Source of the DNA: Atherix ibis | Taxonomy: Eukaryota > Arthropoda > Insecta > Diptera > Athericidae | Direction: 5' to 3' | Assembly: GCA_958298945.1 (NCBI GenBank) | Contig: OY282610.1 | Coordinates: 51,653,667 to 51,717,666 of the forward strand | DNA: 64,000 bases | Part shown: in pieces, positions 23,356 to 37,583 of the stretch | Numbering within the stretch: the first letter of the stretch is position 1 | How the letters are laid out: the number at the start of each line of letters is the position of its first letter | The notes under the pieces: generated by a model | What the model was told of the DNA's origin: nothing | The model's input: only the letters and a program-made list of their open reading frames with translations | The model's database searches: none | Program-made: the position numbers and the translations under genes

Positions 23356-24974
23356 ATGAATTTTTTCTCAAAACCACCAACAAAAATTTATCCAGAAAGA
23401 ATTTTCTCATTCCAGTGAGAATAATATGAATCGGAGAAGCTTTGCCTGAAAGTGCACAATCAAACCCCAAACAAACATCTCCAAAAAACCACCATTTTTA
23501 TAGAGAAAAACAAATTTTAAGAGAAAGTGGACTCAGTGTAATAATTGTTGCCTCCTATTTTTTGAGAAAACTGGGTGCCTGGTGTAAAAATTGGATTTTC
23601 ATGAATATTGTCACAAATTTTCGAATTTTTGTGGTTTTTTGCATATCTTTAGGTGGTCAATTTATTTTGCTTTCAGTAAATAAAAAATTTAATTTTAGGC
23701 AATTTTTTTTTAATAGTGCTCACAAAAATTTATTCTGAAAGGATATTCCTTTTTCGATCAGGATAATATGGATCTAGAAGGCTATGTTAAAGTATATGTA
23801 ATGAAACCATGAAACAAATTGTCATTTTTATTCAAAAAAGCAAACTTTATTTTTTAAAAAATACAGCGAACTTTAGGTATATTTTTTTAAAACGCCTGAA
23901 AAAAATTTTCCTGTAAGGATTTTTTTAGTCCGATCAGGATAATAAGAATAATTATTAGTTTCACATATGTATGCGCATTAACATCATTAAACAAATTTTC
24001 GAAAAAATTCCCTTTTTCATAGAAAAATAGAAATTTAAAAAAAAATTTAATGATCTTTTGGCAAATTTTTCTCAAAACTCCCACCGAAATTTATCGTGAC
24101 ATGTCATTTTCCTTCCAATCATTATACTAAGAGTCATAGAAGATTTGCCTGAAAGTGTGCAATGACACCACAAAATAAATTCTAAAAAACCTTAATTTTT
24201 ATACAAAAAAAACGAATTTTAATAAAGAAAACAATTAATTTTATGAATTTTTTCTCAAAATCACCAACAAAAATTTATCCAGAAAGGAAATTCTCATTCC
24301 AATCGACAAAATATGCATTGAAGAAGCTTTGCCTGAAAGTACGCAATGACACCATAAAAACAATTCTAAAAACCTTAATTTTTATACAAAAAAAATGAAT
24401 TTTAAGAAAGAAAACCATAAATTTTATGAATTTTTTCTCAAAATCACCAACAAAAATTTATCCAGAAAGGAAATTCTCATTTCAATCAAGAAAATATGCA
24501 TTGGAGAAGCTTTGCCTGAAAGTACGCAATGACACCATAAAAACAATTCTAAAAACCTTAATTTTTATACAAAAAAAATGAATTTTAAGAAAGAAAACCA
24601 TAAATTTTATGAATTTTTTCTCAAAACCACCAACAAAAATTTATCCAGAAAGAATTTTCTCATTCCAATGAGAATAATATGAATTGGAGAAGCTTTGCCT
24701 GAAAGTACACAATGACACCATAAAAACCGTTCTAAAAACCTTAATTTTTATACAAAAAAAACGAATTTTAAGAAAGAAAACAATAAATTTTATGAATTTT
24801 TTCTCAAAATCACCAACAAAAATTTATCCAGAAAGGAAATTCTCATTTCAATCAAGAAAATATGCATTGGAGAAGCTTTGCCTGAAAGTACGCAATGACA
24901 CCATAAAAACAATTCTAAAAACCTTAATTTTTATACAAAAAAAATGAATTTTAAGAAAGAAAACCATAAATTTA
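23356..24974 (+). repeat. Higher-order unit U13, n=4
   Basis: Core 23356-24242, a near-copy of U12 about 1622 bp upstream. The canonical run includes ATCGACAAAATATG (also in U12) and a D0/M hybrid at about 24610-24790. In that hybrid the D0-type 5' half (AAAACCACC, CAATGAGAATAATATG) continues into a canonical 3' half. Confidence 0.93.
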
Positions 24975-26598
24975 ATGAATTTTTTCTCAAAACCACCAAC
25001 AAAAATTTATCCAGAAAGAATTTTCTCATTCCAATGAGAATAATATAAATCGGAGAAGCTTTGCCTGAAAGTGCACAATCATACCCCAAACAAACATCTC
25101 CAAAAAACCACCATTTTCATAGAGAAAAACAAATTTTAAGAGAAAGTGTACTCAGTGTAATAATTGTTGCCTCCTATTTTTTGAGAAAACTGGGTGCCTG
25201 GTGTAAAAATTGGATTTTCGTGAATATTGTCACAAATTTTCGAATTTTTGTGGTTTTTTGCATATCTTTAGGTGGTCAATTTATTTTGCTTTCAGTAAAT
25301 AAAAAATTTAATTTTAGGCAATTTTTTTTTAATAGTGCTCACAAAAATTTATTCTGAAAGGATATTCCTTTTTCGATCAGGATAATATGGATCTAGAAGG
25401 CTATGTTAAAGTGTATGTAATGAAACCATGAAACAAATTGCCATTTTTATCCAAAAAAGCAAACTTTATTTTTAAAAAAATACAGCGAACTTTAGGTATT
25501 TTTTTTTAAAACGCCTGGAAAAAATTTTCCTGTAAGGACTTTTTTAGTCCGATCAGGATAATAAGAATAATTATTAGTTTCACATATGTATGCGCATTAA
25601 CATCATTAAACAAATTTTCGAAAAAATTTCCTTTTTCATAGAAAAATAGAAATTTAAAAAAAAATTTAATGATCTTTTGGCAAATTTTTCTCAAAACTCC
25701 CACCGAAATTTATCGTGACATGTCATTTTCCTTCCAATCATTATATTAAGAGTCATAGAAGGTTTGCCTGAAAGTGTGCAATGACACCACAAAATAAATT
25801 CTAAAAAACCTTAATTTTTATACAAAAAAAAAACGAATTTTAATAAAGAAAACAATTAATTTTATGAATTTTTTCTCAAAATCACCAACAAAAATTTATC
25901 CAGAAAGGATATTCTCATTCCAATCGAGAAAATATATATTGGAGAAGCTTTGCCTGAAAGTACGCAATGACACCATAAAAACAATTCTAAAAACCTTAAT
26001 TTGTATACAAAAAAAAACGAATTTTAAGAAAGAAAACTATAAATTTTATGAATTTTTTCTCAAAATCACCAACAAAAATTTATCCAGAAAGGATATTCTC
26101 ATTCCAATCGAGAAAATATGTATTGGAGAAGCTTTGCCTGAAAGTACGCAATGACACCATAAAAACAATTCTAAAAACCTTAATTTGTATACAAAAAAAA
26201 ACGAATTTTAGCAAAGAAAACTATAAATTTTATGAATTTTTTCTCAAAATCACCAACAAAAATTTATCCAGAAAGGATATTCTCATTCCAATCGAGAAAA
26301 TATGCATTGGAGAAGCTTTGCCTAAAAGTACGCAATGACACCATAAAAACCGTTCTAAAACCCTTAATTTTTATACAAAAAAAACGAATTTTTAGAAAGA
26401 AAACAATAAATTTTATGAATTTTTTCTCAAAATCACCAACAAAAATTTATCCAAAAAGGAAATTATCATTTCAATCAAGAAAATATGCATTGGAGAAGCT
26501 TTGCCTGAAAGTACGCAATGACACCATAAAAACAATTCTAAAAACCTTAATTTTTATACAAAAAAAAATGAATTTTAAGAAAGAAAACCATAAATTTG
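24975..26598 (+). repeat. Higher-order unit U14, n=4
   Basis: Core 24975-25863 and four canonical monomers. It has AAAGTGTACTCAG where others have GTGGACTCAG, and ATATAAATCGG in D0, a D0 variant shared with U16. Confidence 0.93.
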
Positions 26599-27853
26599 AT
26601 GAATTTTTTCTCAAAACCACCAACAAAAATTTATCCAGAAAGAATTTTCTCATTCCAATGAGAATAATATGAATCGGAGAAGCTTTGCCTGAAAGTGCAC
26701 AATCATACCCCAAACAAACATCTCCAAAAAACCACCATTTTCATAGAGAAAAACAAATTTTAAGAGAAAGTGGACTCAGTGTAATAATTGTTGCCTCCTA
26801 TTTTTTGAGAAAACTGGGTGCCTGGTGTAAAAATTGGATTTTCGTGAATATTGTCACAAATTTTCGAATTTTTGTAGTTTTTTGCATATCTTTAGGTGGT
26901 CAATTTATTTTGCTTTCAGTAAATAAAAAATTTAATTTTAGGCAATTTTTTTTTAATAGTGCTCACAAAAATTTATTCTGAAAGGATATTCCTTTTTCGA
27001 TCACGATAATATGGATCTAGAAGGCTATGTTAAAGTGTATGTAATAAAACCATGAAACAAATTGTCATTTTTATCCAAAAAAGCAAACTTTATTTTTAAA
27101 AAAATACAGCGAACTTTAGGTATTTTTTTTAAAACGCCTGGAAAAAATTTTCCTGTAAGGACTTTTTTAGTCCGATCAGGATAATAAGAATAATTATTAG
27201 TTTCACATATGTATGCGCATTAACATCATTAAACAAATTTTCGAAAAAATTTCCTTTTTCATAGAAAAATAGAAATTTAAAAAAAAATTTAATGATCTTT
27301 TGGCAAATTTTTCTCAAAACTCCCACCGAAATTTATCGTGACATGTCATTTTCCTTCCAATCATTATATTAAGAGTCATAGAAGGTTTGCCTGAAAGTGT
27401 GCAATGACACCACAAAATAAATTCTAAAAAACCTTAATTTTTATACAAAAAAAAACGAATTTTAATAAAGAAAACAATTAATTTTATGAATTTTTTCTCA
27501 AAATCACCAACAAAAATTTATCCAGAAAGGATATTCTCATTCCAATCGAGAAAATATGTATTGGAGAAGCTTTGCCTGAAAGTACGCAATGACACCATAA
27601 AAACAATTCTAAAAACCTTAATTTGTATACAAAAAAAAAACGAATTTTAAGAAAGAAAACTATAAATTTTATGAATTTTTTCTCAAAATCACCAACAAAA
27701 ATTTATCCAGAAAGGATATTCTCATTCCAATCGAGAAAATATGTATTGGAGAAGCTTTCCCTGAAAGTACGCAATGACACCATAAAAACAATTCTAAAAA
27801 CCTTAATTTTTATACAAAAAAAATGAATTTTAAGAAAGAAAACCATAAATTTA
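26599..27853 (+). repeat. Higher-order unit U15, n=2
   Basis: Core 26599-27485 and only two canonical monomers, one of the two shortest intact units. D2 has GATCACGATAATATG and GTAATAAAACC, changes not seen elsewhere. Confidence 0.93.
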
Positions 27854-29477
27854 ATGAATTTTTTCTCAAAACCACCAACAAAAATTTATCCAGAAAGAAT
27901 TTTCTCGTTCCAATGAGAATAATATAAATCGGAGAAGCTTTGCCTGAAAGTGCACAATCATACCCCAAACAAACATCTCCAAAAAACCACCATTTTCATA
28001 GAGAAAAACAAATTTTAAGAGAAAGTGGACTCAGTGTAATAATTGTTGCCTCCTATTTTTTGAGAAAACTGGGTGCCTGGTGTAAAAATTGGATTTTCGT
28101 GAATATTGTCACAAATTTTCGAATTTTTGTGGTTTTTTGCATATCTTTAGGTGGTCAATTTATTTTGCTTTCAGTAAATAAAAAATTTAATTTTAGGCAA
28201 TTTTTTTTAAATAGTGCTCACAAAAATTTATTCTGAAAGGATATTCCTTTTTCGATCAGGATAATATGGATCTGGAAGGCTATGTTAAAGTGTATGTAAT
28301 GAATCCATGAAACAAATTGTCATTTTTATCCAAAAAAGCAAACTTTATTTTTAAAAAAATACAGCGAACTTTAGGTATTTTTTTTTAAAACGCCTGGAAA
28401 AAATTTTCCTGTAAGAACTTTTTTAGTCCGATCAGGATAATAAGAATAATTATTAGTTTCACATATGTATGCGCATTAACATCATTAAACAAATTTTCGA
28501 AAAAATTTCCTTTTTCATAGAAAAATAGAAATTTAAAAAAAAATTTAATGATCTTTTGGCAAATTTTTCTCAAAACTCCCACCGAAATTTATCGTGACAT
28601 GTCATTTTCCTTCCAATCATTATATTAAGAGTCATAGAAGGTTTGCCTGAAAGTGTGCAATGACACCACAAAATAAATTCTAAAAAACCTTAATTTTTAT
28701 ACAAAAAAAAACGAATTTTAATAAAGAAAACAATTAATTTTATGAATTTTTTCTCAAAATCACCAACAAAAATTTATCCAGAAAGAATATTCTCATTCCA
28801 ATCGAGAAAATATGTATTGGAGAAGCTTTGCCTGAAAGTACGCAATGACACCATAAAAACAATTCTAAAAACCTTAATTTGTATACAAAAAAAAACGAAT
28901 TTTAAGAAAGAAAACTATAAATTTTATGAATTTTTTCTCAAAATCACCAACAAAAATTTATCCAGAAAGGATATTCTCATTCCAATCTAGAAAATATGTA
29001 TTGGAGAAGCTTTGCTTGAAAGTACGCAATGACACCATCAAAACAATTCTAAAAACCTTAATTTGTATACACAAAAAAAACGAATTTTAGGAAAGAAAAC
29101 TATAAATTTTATGAATTTTTTCTCAAAATCACCAACAAAAATTTATCCAGAAAGGATATTCTCATTCCAATCAAGAAAATATGCATTGGAGAAGCTTTGC
29201 CTGAAAGTACGCAATGACACCATAAACACAATTCTAAAAACCTTAATTTTTATACAAAAAAAATTAATTTTAAGAAAGAAAACCATAAATTTTATGAATT
29301 TTTTCTCAAAATCACCAACAAAAATTTATTCAGAAAGGAAATTCTCATTTCAATCAAGAAAATATGCATTGGAGAAGCTTTGCCTGAAAGTACGCAATGA
29401 CACCATAAAAACAATTCTAAAAACCTTAATTTTTATACAAAAAAAAATGAATTTTAAGAAAGAAAACCATAAATTTG
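27854..29477 (+). repeat. Higher-order unit U16, n=4
   Basis: Core 27854-28741 and four canonical monomers. Private changes are GGATCTGGAAGGC in D2, which removes the XbaI site, ATGAATCCATG, and TAAGAACTTTTTTAG in D3, which alters the left hairpin arm. Confidence 0.93.
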
Positions 29478-30729
29478 ATGAATTTTTTCTCAAAACCACC
29501 AACAAAAATTTATCCAGAAAGAATTTTCTCATTCCAATGAGAATAATATGAATTGGAGAAGCTTTGCCTGAAAGTCCACAATCATACCCCAAACAAACAT
29601 CTTCAAAAAACCACCATTTTCATAGAGAAAAACAAATTTTAAGAGAAAGTGGACTCAGTGTAATAATTGTTGCCTCCTATTTTTTGAGAAAACTGGGTGC
29701 CTGGTGTAAAAATTGGATTTTCGTGAATATTGTCACAAATTTTCGAATTTTTGTAGTTTTTTGCATATCTTTAGGTGGTAAATTTATTTTGCTTTCAGTA
29801 AATAAAAAATTTAATTTTAGGCAATTTTTTTTTAATAGTGCTCACAAAAATTTATTCTGAAAGGATATTCTTTTTTCGATCAGGATAATATGGATCTAGA
29901 AGGCTATGTTAAAGTGTATGTAATGAAACCATGAAACAAATTGTCATTTTTATCCAAAAAAGCAAACTTTATTTTTAAAAAAATACAGCGAACTTTAGGT
30001 ATTTTTTTTTAAAACGCCTGGAAAAAATTTTCCTGTAAGGACTTTTTTAGTCCGATCAGGATAATAAAAATAATTATTAGTTTCACATATGTATGCGCAT
30101 TAACATCATTAAACAAATTTTCGAAAAAATTCCCTTTTTCATAGAAAAATAGAAATTTAAAAAAAAATTTAATGATCTTTTGGCAAATTTTTTAAAAACT
30201 CCCACCGAAATTTATCGTGACATGTCATTTTCCTTCCAATCATTATATTAAGAGTCATAGAAGGTTTGCCTGAAAGTGTGCAATGACACCACAAAATAAA
30301 TTCTAAAAAACCTTAATTTTTATACAAAAAAAACGAATTTTAATAAAGAAAACAATTAATTTTATGAATTTTTTCTCAAAATCACCAACAAAAATTTATC
30401 CAGAAAGAATATTCTCATTCCAATCGAGAAAATATGTATTGAAGAAGCTTTGCCTGAAAGTACGCAATGACACCATAAAAACAATTCTAAAAACCCTAAT
30501 TTGTATACAAAAAAAACGAATTTTAAGAAAGAAAACTATAAATTTTATGAATTTTTTCTCAAAATCACCAACAAAAATTTATCCAAAAAGGAAATTCTCA
30601 TTTCAATCAAGAAAATATGCATTGGAGAAGCTTTGCCTGAAAGTACGCAATGACACCATTAAAACAATTCTAAAAACCTTAATTTTTATACAAAAAAAAT
30701 GAATTTTAAGAAAGAAAACCATAAATTTG
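29478..30729 (+). repeat. Higher-order unit U17, n=2
   Basis: Core 29478-30363 and two canonical monomers. D1 has GGTGGTAAATTTATT and D4 has a shortened TTTTTTAAAAACTCCC. GATAATAAAAATAATT in D3 is shared with U18. Confidence 0.93.
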
Positions 30730-32168
30730 ATGAATTTTTTCTCAAAACCACCAACAAAAATTTATCCAGAAAGAATTTTCTCATTTCAATGAGAATAATA
30801 TGAATCGGAGAAGCTTTGCCTGAAAGTGCACAATCATACCCCAAACAAACATCTCCAAAAAACCACCATTTTCATAGAGAAAAACAAATTTTAAGAGAAA
30901 GTGGACTCAGTGTAATAATTGTTGCCTCCTATTTTTTGAGAAAACTGGGTGCCTGGTGTAAAAATTGGATTTTCGTGAATATTGTCACAAATTTTCGAAT
31001 TTTTGTAGTTTTTTGCATATCTTTAGGTGGTCAATTTATTTTGCTTTCAGTAAATAAAAAATTTAATTTTAGGCAATTTTTTTTTAATAGTGCTCACAAA
31101 AATTTATTCTGAAAGGATATTCCTTTTTCGATCAGGATAATATGGATCTAGAAGGCTATGTTAAAGTGTATGTAATGAAACCATGAAACAAATTGTCATT
31201 TTTATCCAAAAAAGCAAACTTTATTTTTTAAAAAATACAGCGAACTTTAGGTATTTTTTTTTAAAACGCCTGGAAAAAATTTTCCTGTAAGGACTTTTTT
31301 AGTCCGATCAGGATAATAAAAATAATTATTAGTTTCACATATGTATGCGCATTAACATCATTAAAAAAATTTTCGAAAAAATTTCCTTTTTCATAGAAAA
31401 ATAGAAATTTAAAAAAAAATTTAATGATCTTTTGGCAAATTTTTCTCAAAACTCCCACCGAAATTTATCGTGACATGTCATTTTCCTTCCAATCATTATA
31501 TTAAGAGTCATAGAAGGTTTGCCTGAAAGTGTGCAATGACACCACAAAATAAATTCTAAAAAACCTTAATTTTTATACAAAAAAAACGAATTTTAATAAA
31601 GAAAACAAATAATTTTATGAATTTTTTCTCAAAACCACCAACAAAAATTTATCCAGAAAGGATATTCTCATTCCAATCGAGAAAATATGTATTGGAGAAG
31701 CTTTGCCTGAAAGTACGCAATGACACCATAAAAACAATTCTTAAAACCTTAATTTGTATACAAAAAAAAACGAATTTTAGGAAAGAAAACTATAAATTTT
31801 ATGAATTTTTTCTCAAAATCACCAACAAAAATTTATCCAGAAAGGATATTCTCATTCCAATCGAGAAAATATGCATTGGAGAAGCTTTGCCTAAAAGTAC
31901 ACAATGACACCATAAAAACCGTTCTAAAAACCTTAATTTTTATACAAAAAAAAACGAATTTTAAGAAAGAAAACAATAAATTTTATGAATTTTTTCTCAA
32001 AATCACCAACAAAAATTTATCCAGAAAGGAAATTCTCATTTCAATCAAGAAAATATGCATTGGAGAAGCTTTGCCTGAAAGTACGCAATGACACCATAAA
32101 AACAATTCTAAAAACCTTAATTTTTATACAAAAAAAAATGAATTTTAAGAAAGAAAACCATAAATTTG
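30730..32168 (+). repeat. Higher-order unit U18, n=3
   Basis: Core 30730-31616 and three canonical monomers. D3 shares GATAATAAAAATAATT with U17. The first canonical monomer begins AAAACCACC like D0, and D4 ends AACAAATAATTTT instead of AACAATTAATTTT. Confidence 0.93.
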
Positions 32169-34340
32169 ATGAATTTTTTCTCAAAACCACCAACAAAAAT
32201 TTATCCAGAAAGAATTTTCTCATTCCAATGAGAATAATATGAATTGGAGAAGCTTTGCCTGAAAGTGCACAATCATACCCCAAACAAACATCTCCAAAAA
32301 ACCACCATTTTCATAGAGAAAAACAAATTTTAAGAGAAAGTGGACTCAGTGTAATAATTGTTGCCTCCTATTTTTTGAGAAAACTGGGTGCCTGGTGTAA
32401 AAATTGGATTTTCGTGAATATTGTCACAAATTTTCGAATTTTTGTAGTTTTTTGCATATCTTTAGGTGGTCAATTTATTTTGCTTTCAGTAAATAAAAAA
32501 TTTAATTTTAGGCAATTTTTTTTAATAGTGCTCACAAAAATTTATTCTGAAAGGATATTCCTTTTTCGATCAGGATAATATGGATCTAGAAGGCTATGTT
32601 AAAGTGTATGTAATGAAACCATGAAACAAATTGTCATTTTTATCCAAAAAAGCAAACTTTATTTTTAAAAAAATACAGCGAACTTTAGGTATTTTTTTTT
32701 AAAACGCCTGGAAAAAATTTTCCTGTAAGGACTTTTTTAGTCCGATTAGGATAATAAGAATAATTATTAGTTTCACATATGTATGCGCATTAACATCATT
32801 AAACAAATTTTCGAAAAAATTCCCTTTTTCATAGAAAAATTGAAATTTAAAAAAAAATTTAATGATCTTTTGGCAAATTTTTCTCAAAACTCCCACCGAA
32901 ATTTATCGTGACATGTCATTTTCCTTCCAATCATTATACTAAGAGTCATAGAAGGTTTGCCTGAAAGTGTGCAATGACACCACAAAATAAATTCTAAAAA
33001 ACCTTAATTTTTATACAAAAAAAACGAATTTTAATAAAGAAAACAATTAATTTTATGAATTTTTTCTCAAAATCACCAACAAAAATTTATCCAGAAAGAA
33101 TATTCTCATTCCAATCGAGAAAATATGTATTGGAGAAGCTTTGCCTAAAAGTACGCAATGGCACCATAAAAACAATTCTAAAAACCTTAATTTGTATACA
33201 AAAAAAAACGAATTTTAAGAAAGAAAACTATAAATTTTATGAATTTTTTCTCAAAATCACCAACAAAAATTTATCCAGAAAGGATATTCTCATTCCAATC
33301 GAGAAAATATGTATTGGAGAAGCTTTGCCTGAAAGTACGCAATGACACCATAAAAACAATTCTAAAAACCTTAATTTGTATACAAAAAAAAAAACGAATT
33401 TTAGGAAAGAAAACTATAAATTTTATGATTTTTTCTGAAAATCACCAACAAAAATTTATCCAGAAAGGATATTCTCATTCCAATCGAGAAAATATGCATT
33501 GAAGAAGCTTTGCCTAAAAGTACGCAATGACACCATAAAAACCGTTCTAAAAACCTTAATTTTTATACAAAAAAAAACGAATTTTAAGAAAGAAAACAAT
33601 AAATTTTATGAATTTTTTCTCAAAATCACCAACAAAAATTTATCCAGAAAGGAAGTTCTCATTTCAATCAAGAAAATATGCATTGGAGAAGCTTTGCCTG
33701 AAAGTACGCAATGACACCATAAAAACAATTCTAAAAACCTTAATTTTTATACAAAAAAAATGAATTTTAAGGAAGAAAACCATAAATTTTATGAATTTTT
33801 TCTCAAAATCACCAACAAAAATTTATCCAGAAAGGAAATTCTCATTTCAATCAAGAAAATATGCATTAAAGAAGCTTTGCCTGAAAGTACGCAATGACAC
33901 CATAAAAACAATTCTAAAAACCTTAATTTTTATACAAAAAAAATGAATTTTAAGAAAGAAAACCATAAATTTTATGAATTTTTTCTCAAAATCACCAACA
34001 AAAATTTATCCAGAAAGGATATTCTCATTCCAATCGAGAAAATATGTATTGGAGAAGATTTGCCTGAAAGTACGCAATGACACCATAAAAACAATTCTAA
34101 AAACCTTAATTTGTATACAAAAAAAAACGAATTTTAGGAAAGAAAACTATAAATTTTATGAATTTTTTCTCAAAATCACCAACAAAAATTTATCCAGAAA
34201 GGATATTCTCATTTCAATCGAGAAAATATGCATTGGAGAAGCTTTGCCTAAAAGTACACAATGACACCATAAAAACCGTTCTAAAAACCTTAATTTTATA
34301 CAAAAAAAAACGAATTTTAAGAAAGAAAACAATAAATTTT
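32169..34340 (+). repeat. Higher-order unit U19, n=7
   Basis: Core 32169-33054 and seven canonical monomers. Two consecutive monomers (about 33610-33980) are of the GGAAATTCTCATTTC subtype that is normally found once at the end of a unit, which indicates internal duplication. The last monomer is not of that subtype. Confidence 0.92.
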
Positions 34341-35962
34341 ATGAATTTTTTCTCAAAATCACCAACAAAAATTTATCCAGAAAGAATTTTCTCATTCCAA
34401 TGAGAATAATATGAATTGGAGAAGCTTTGCCTGAAAGTGCATAATCATACCCCAAATAAACATCTCCAAAAAACCACCATTTTCATAGAGAAAAACAAAT
34501 TTTAAGAGAAAGTGGACTCAGTGTAATAATTGTTGCCTCCTATTTTTTGAGAAAACTGGGTGCCTGGTGTAAAAATTGGATTTTCGTGAATATTGTCACA
34601 AATTTTCGAATTTTTGTGATTTTTTGCATATCTTTAGGTGGTCAATTTATTTTGCTTTCAGTAAATAAAAAATTTAATTTTAGGCAATTTTTTTTTAATA
34701 GTGCTCACAAAAGTTTATTCTGAAAGGATATTCCTTTTTCGATCAGGATAATATGGATCTAGAAGGCTATGTTAAAGTGTATGTAATGAAACCATGAAAC
34801 AAATTGCCATTTTCATCTAAAAAAGCAAACTTTATTTTTTAAAAAATACAGCGAACTTTAGGTATTTTTTTTTAAAACGCCTGGAAAAAATTTTCCTGTA
34901 AGGACTTTTTTAGTCCGATCAGGATAATAAGAATAATTATTAGTTTCACATATGTATGCGCATTAACATCATTAAACAAATTTTCGAAAAAATTTCCTTT
35001 TTCATAGAAAAATAGAAATTTAAAAAAAAAATTTAATGATCTTTTGGCAAATTTTTCTCAAAACTCCCACCGAAATTTATCGTGACATGTCATTTTCCTT
35101 CCAATCATTATACTAAGAGTCATAGAAGATTTGCCTGAAAGTGTGCAATGACACCACAAAATAAATTCTAAAAAACCTTAATTTTTATACAAAAACAACG
35201 AATTTTAATAAAGAAAACAATTAATTTTATGAATTTTTTCTCAAAATCACCAACAAAAATTTATCCAGAAAGGATATTCTCATTCCAATCGAGAAAATAT
35301 ATATTGGAGAAGCTTTGCCTGAAAGTACGCAATGACACCATAAAAACAATTCTAAAAACCTTAATTTGTATACAAAAAAAACGAATTTTAAGAAAGAAAA
35401 CTATAAATTTTATGAATTTTTTCTCAAAATCACCAACAAAAATTTATCCAGAAAGGATATTCTCATTCCAATCGAGAAAATATGTATTGGACAAGCTTTG
35501 CTTGAAAGTACGCAATGACACCATAAAAACAATTCTAAAAACCTTAATTTGTATACAAAAAAAAAACGAATTTTAGGAAAGAAAACTATAAATTTTATGA
35601 ATTTTTTCTCAAAATCACCAACAAAAATTTATCCAGAAAGGATATTCTCATTCCAATCGAGAAAATATGCATTGGAGAAGCTTTGCCTAAAAGTACACAA
35701 TGACACCATAAAAACCGTTCTAAAAACCTTAATTTTTATACAAAAAAAATGAATTTTAAGAAAGAAAACAATAAATTTTATGAATTTTTTCTCAAAATCA
35801 CCAACAAAAATTTATCCAGAAAGGAAATACTCATTTCAATCAAGAAAATATGCATTGGAGAAGCTTTGCCTGAAAGTACGCAATGACACCATAAAAACAA
35901 TTCTAAAAACCTTAATTTTTATACAAAAAAAATGAATTTTAAGAAAGAAAACCATAAATTTA
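34341..35962 (+). repeat. Higher-order unit U20, hybrid D0, n=4
   Basis: Core 34341-35228. D0 begins as a canonical monomer (AAAATCACCAAC, preceded by AACAATAAATTTT) and turns into D0 at AGAAAGAATTTTCTC, so an M/D0 exchange lies near 34380. D2 has CATTTTCATCTAAAAAAGC and CAAAAGTTTATTC, shared with U21. Confidence 0.92.
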
Positions 35963-37583
35963 ATGAATTTTTTCTCAAAACCACCAACAAAAATTTATTC
36001 AGAAAGAATTTTCTCATTCCAATGAGAATAATATGAATCGGAGAAGCTTTGCCTGAAAGTGCACAATCATACCCCAAACAAACATCTCCAAAAAACCACC
36101 ATTTTCATAGAGAAAAACAAATTTTAAGAGAAAGTGGGCTCAGTGTAATAATTGTTGCCTCCTATTTTTTGAGAAAACTGGGTGCCTGGTGTAAAAATGG
36201 GATTTTCGTGAATATTGTCACAAATTTTCGAATTTTTGTGGTTTTTTGCATATCTTTAGGTGGTCAATTTATTTTGCTTTCAGTAAATAAAAAATTTAAT
36301 TTTAGGCAATTTTTTTTTAATAGTGCTCACAAAAGTTTATTCTGAAAGGATATTCCTTTTTCGATCAGGATAATATGGATCTAGAAGGCTATGTTAAAGT
36401 GTATGTAATGAAACCATGAAACAAATTGCCATTTTCATCTAAAAAAGCAAACTTTATTTTTTAAAAAATACAGCGAACTTTAGGTATTTTTTTTTAAAAC
36501 GCCTGGAAAAATTTTTCCTGTAAGGACTTTTTTAGTCCGATCAGGATAATAAGAATAATTATTAGTTTCACATATGTATGCGCATTAACATCATTAAACA
36601 AATTTTCGAAAAAATTTCCTTTTTCATAGAAAAATAGAAATTTAAAAAAAAAATTTAATGATCTTTTGGCAAATTTTTCTCAAAACTCCCACCGAAATTT
36701 ATCGTGACATGTCATTTTCCTTCCAATCATTATACTAAGAGTCATAGAAGGTTTGCCTGAAAGTGTGCAATGACACCACAAAATAAATTCTAAAAAACCT
36801 TAATTTTTATACAAAAACAACGAATTTTAATAAAGAAAACAATTAATTTTATGAATTTTTTCTCAAAATCACCAACAAAAATTTATCCAGAAAGGATATT
36901 CTCATTCCAATCGAGAAAATATATATTGGAGAAGCTTTGCCTGAAAGTACGCAATGACACCATAAAAACAATTCTAAAAACCTTAATTTGTATACAAAAA
37001 AAACGAATTTTAAGAAAGAAAACTATAAATTTTATGAATTTTTTCTCAAAATCACCAACAAAAATTTATCCAGAAAGGATATTCTCATTCCAATCGAGAA
37101 AATATGTATTGGACAAGCTTTGCTTGAAAGTACGCAATGACACCATAAAAACAATTCTAAAAACCTTAATTTGTATACAAAAAAAAACGAATTTTAGGAA
37201 AGAAAACTATAAATTTTATGAATTTTTTCTCAAAATCACCAACAAAAATTTATCCAGAAAGGATATTCTCATTCCAATCGAGAAAATATGCATTGGAGAA
37301 GCTTTGCCTAAAAGTACACAATGACACCATAAAAACCGTTCTAAAAACCTTAATTTTTATACAAAAAAAATGAATTTTAAGAAAGAAAACAATAAATTTT
37401 ATGAATTTTTTCTCAAAATCACCAACAAAAATTTATCCAGAAAGGAAATACTCATTTCAATCAAGAAAATATGCATTGGAGAAGCTTTGCCTGAAAGTAC
37501 GCAATGACACCATAAAAACAATTCTAAAAACCTTAATTTTTATACAAAAAAAATGAATTTTAAGAAAGAAAACCATAAATTTA
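35963..37583 (+). repeat. Higher-order unit U21, n=4
   Basis: Core 35963-36850 and four canonical monomers. It shares CATCTAAAAAAGC with U20 and GTGGGCTCAG plus AAAATGGGATTTTC with U22. The canonical run (ATATATTGG, then GGACAAGCTTTGCTTG) repeats that of U20 about 1622 bp away. Confidence 0.93.
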
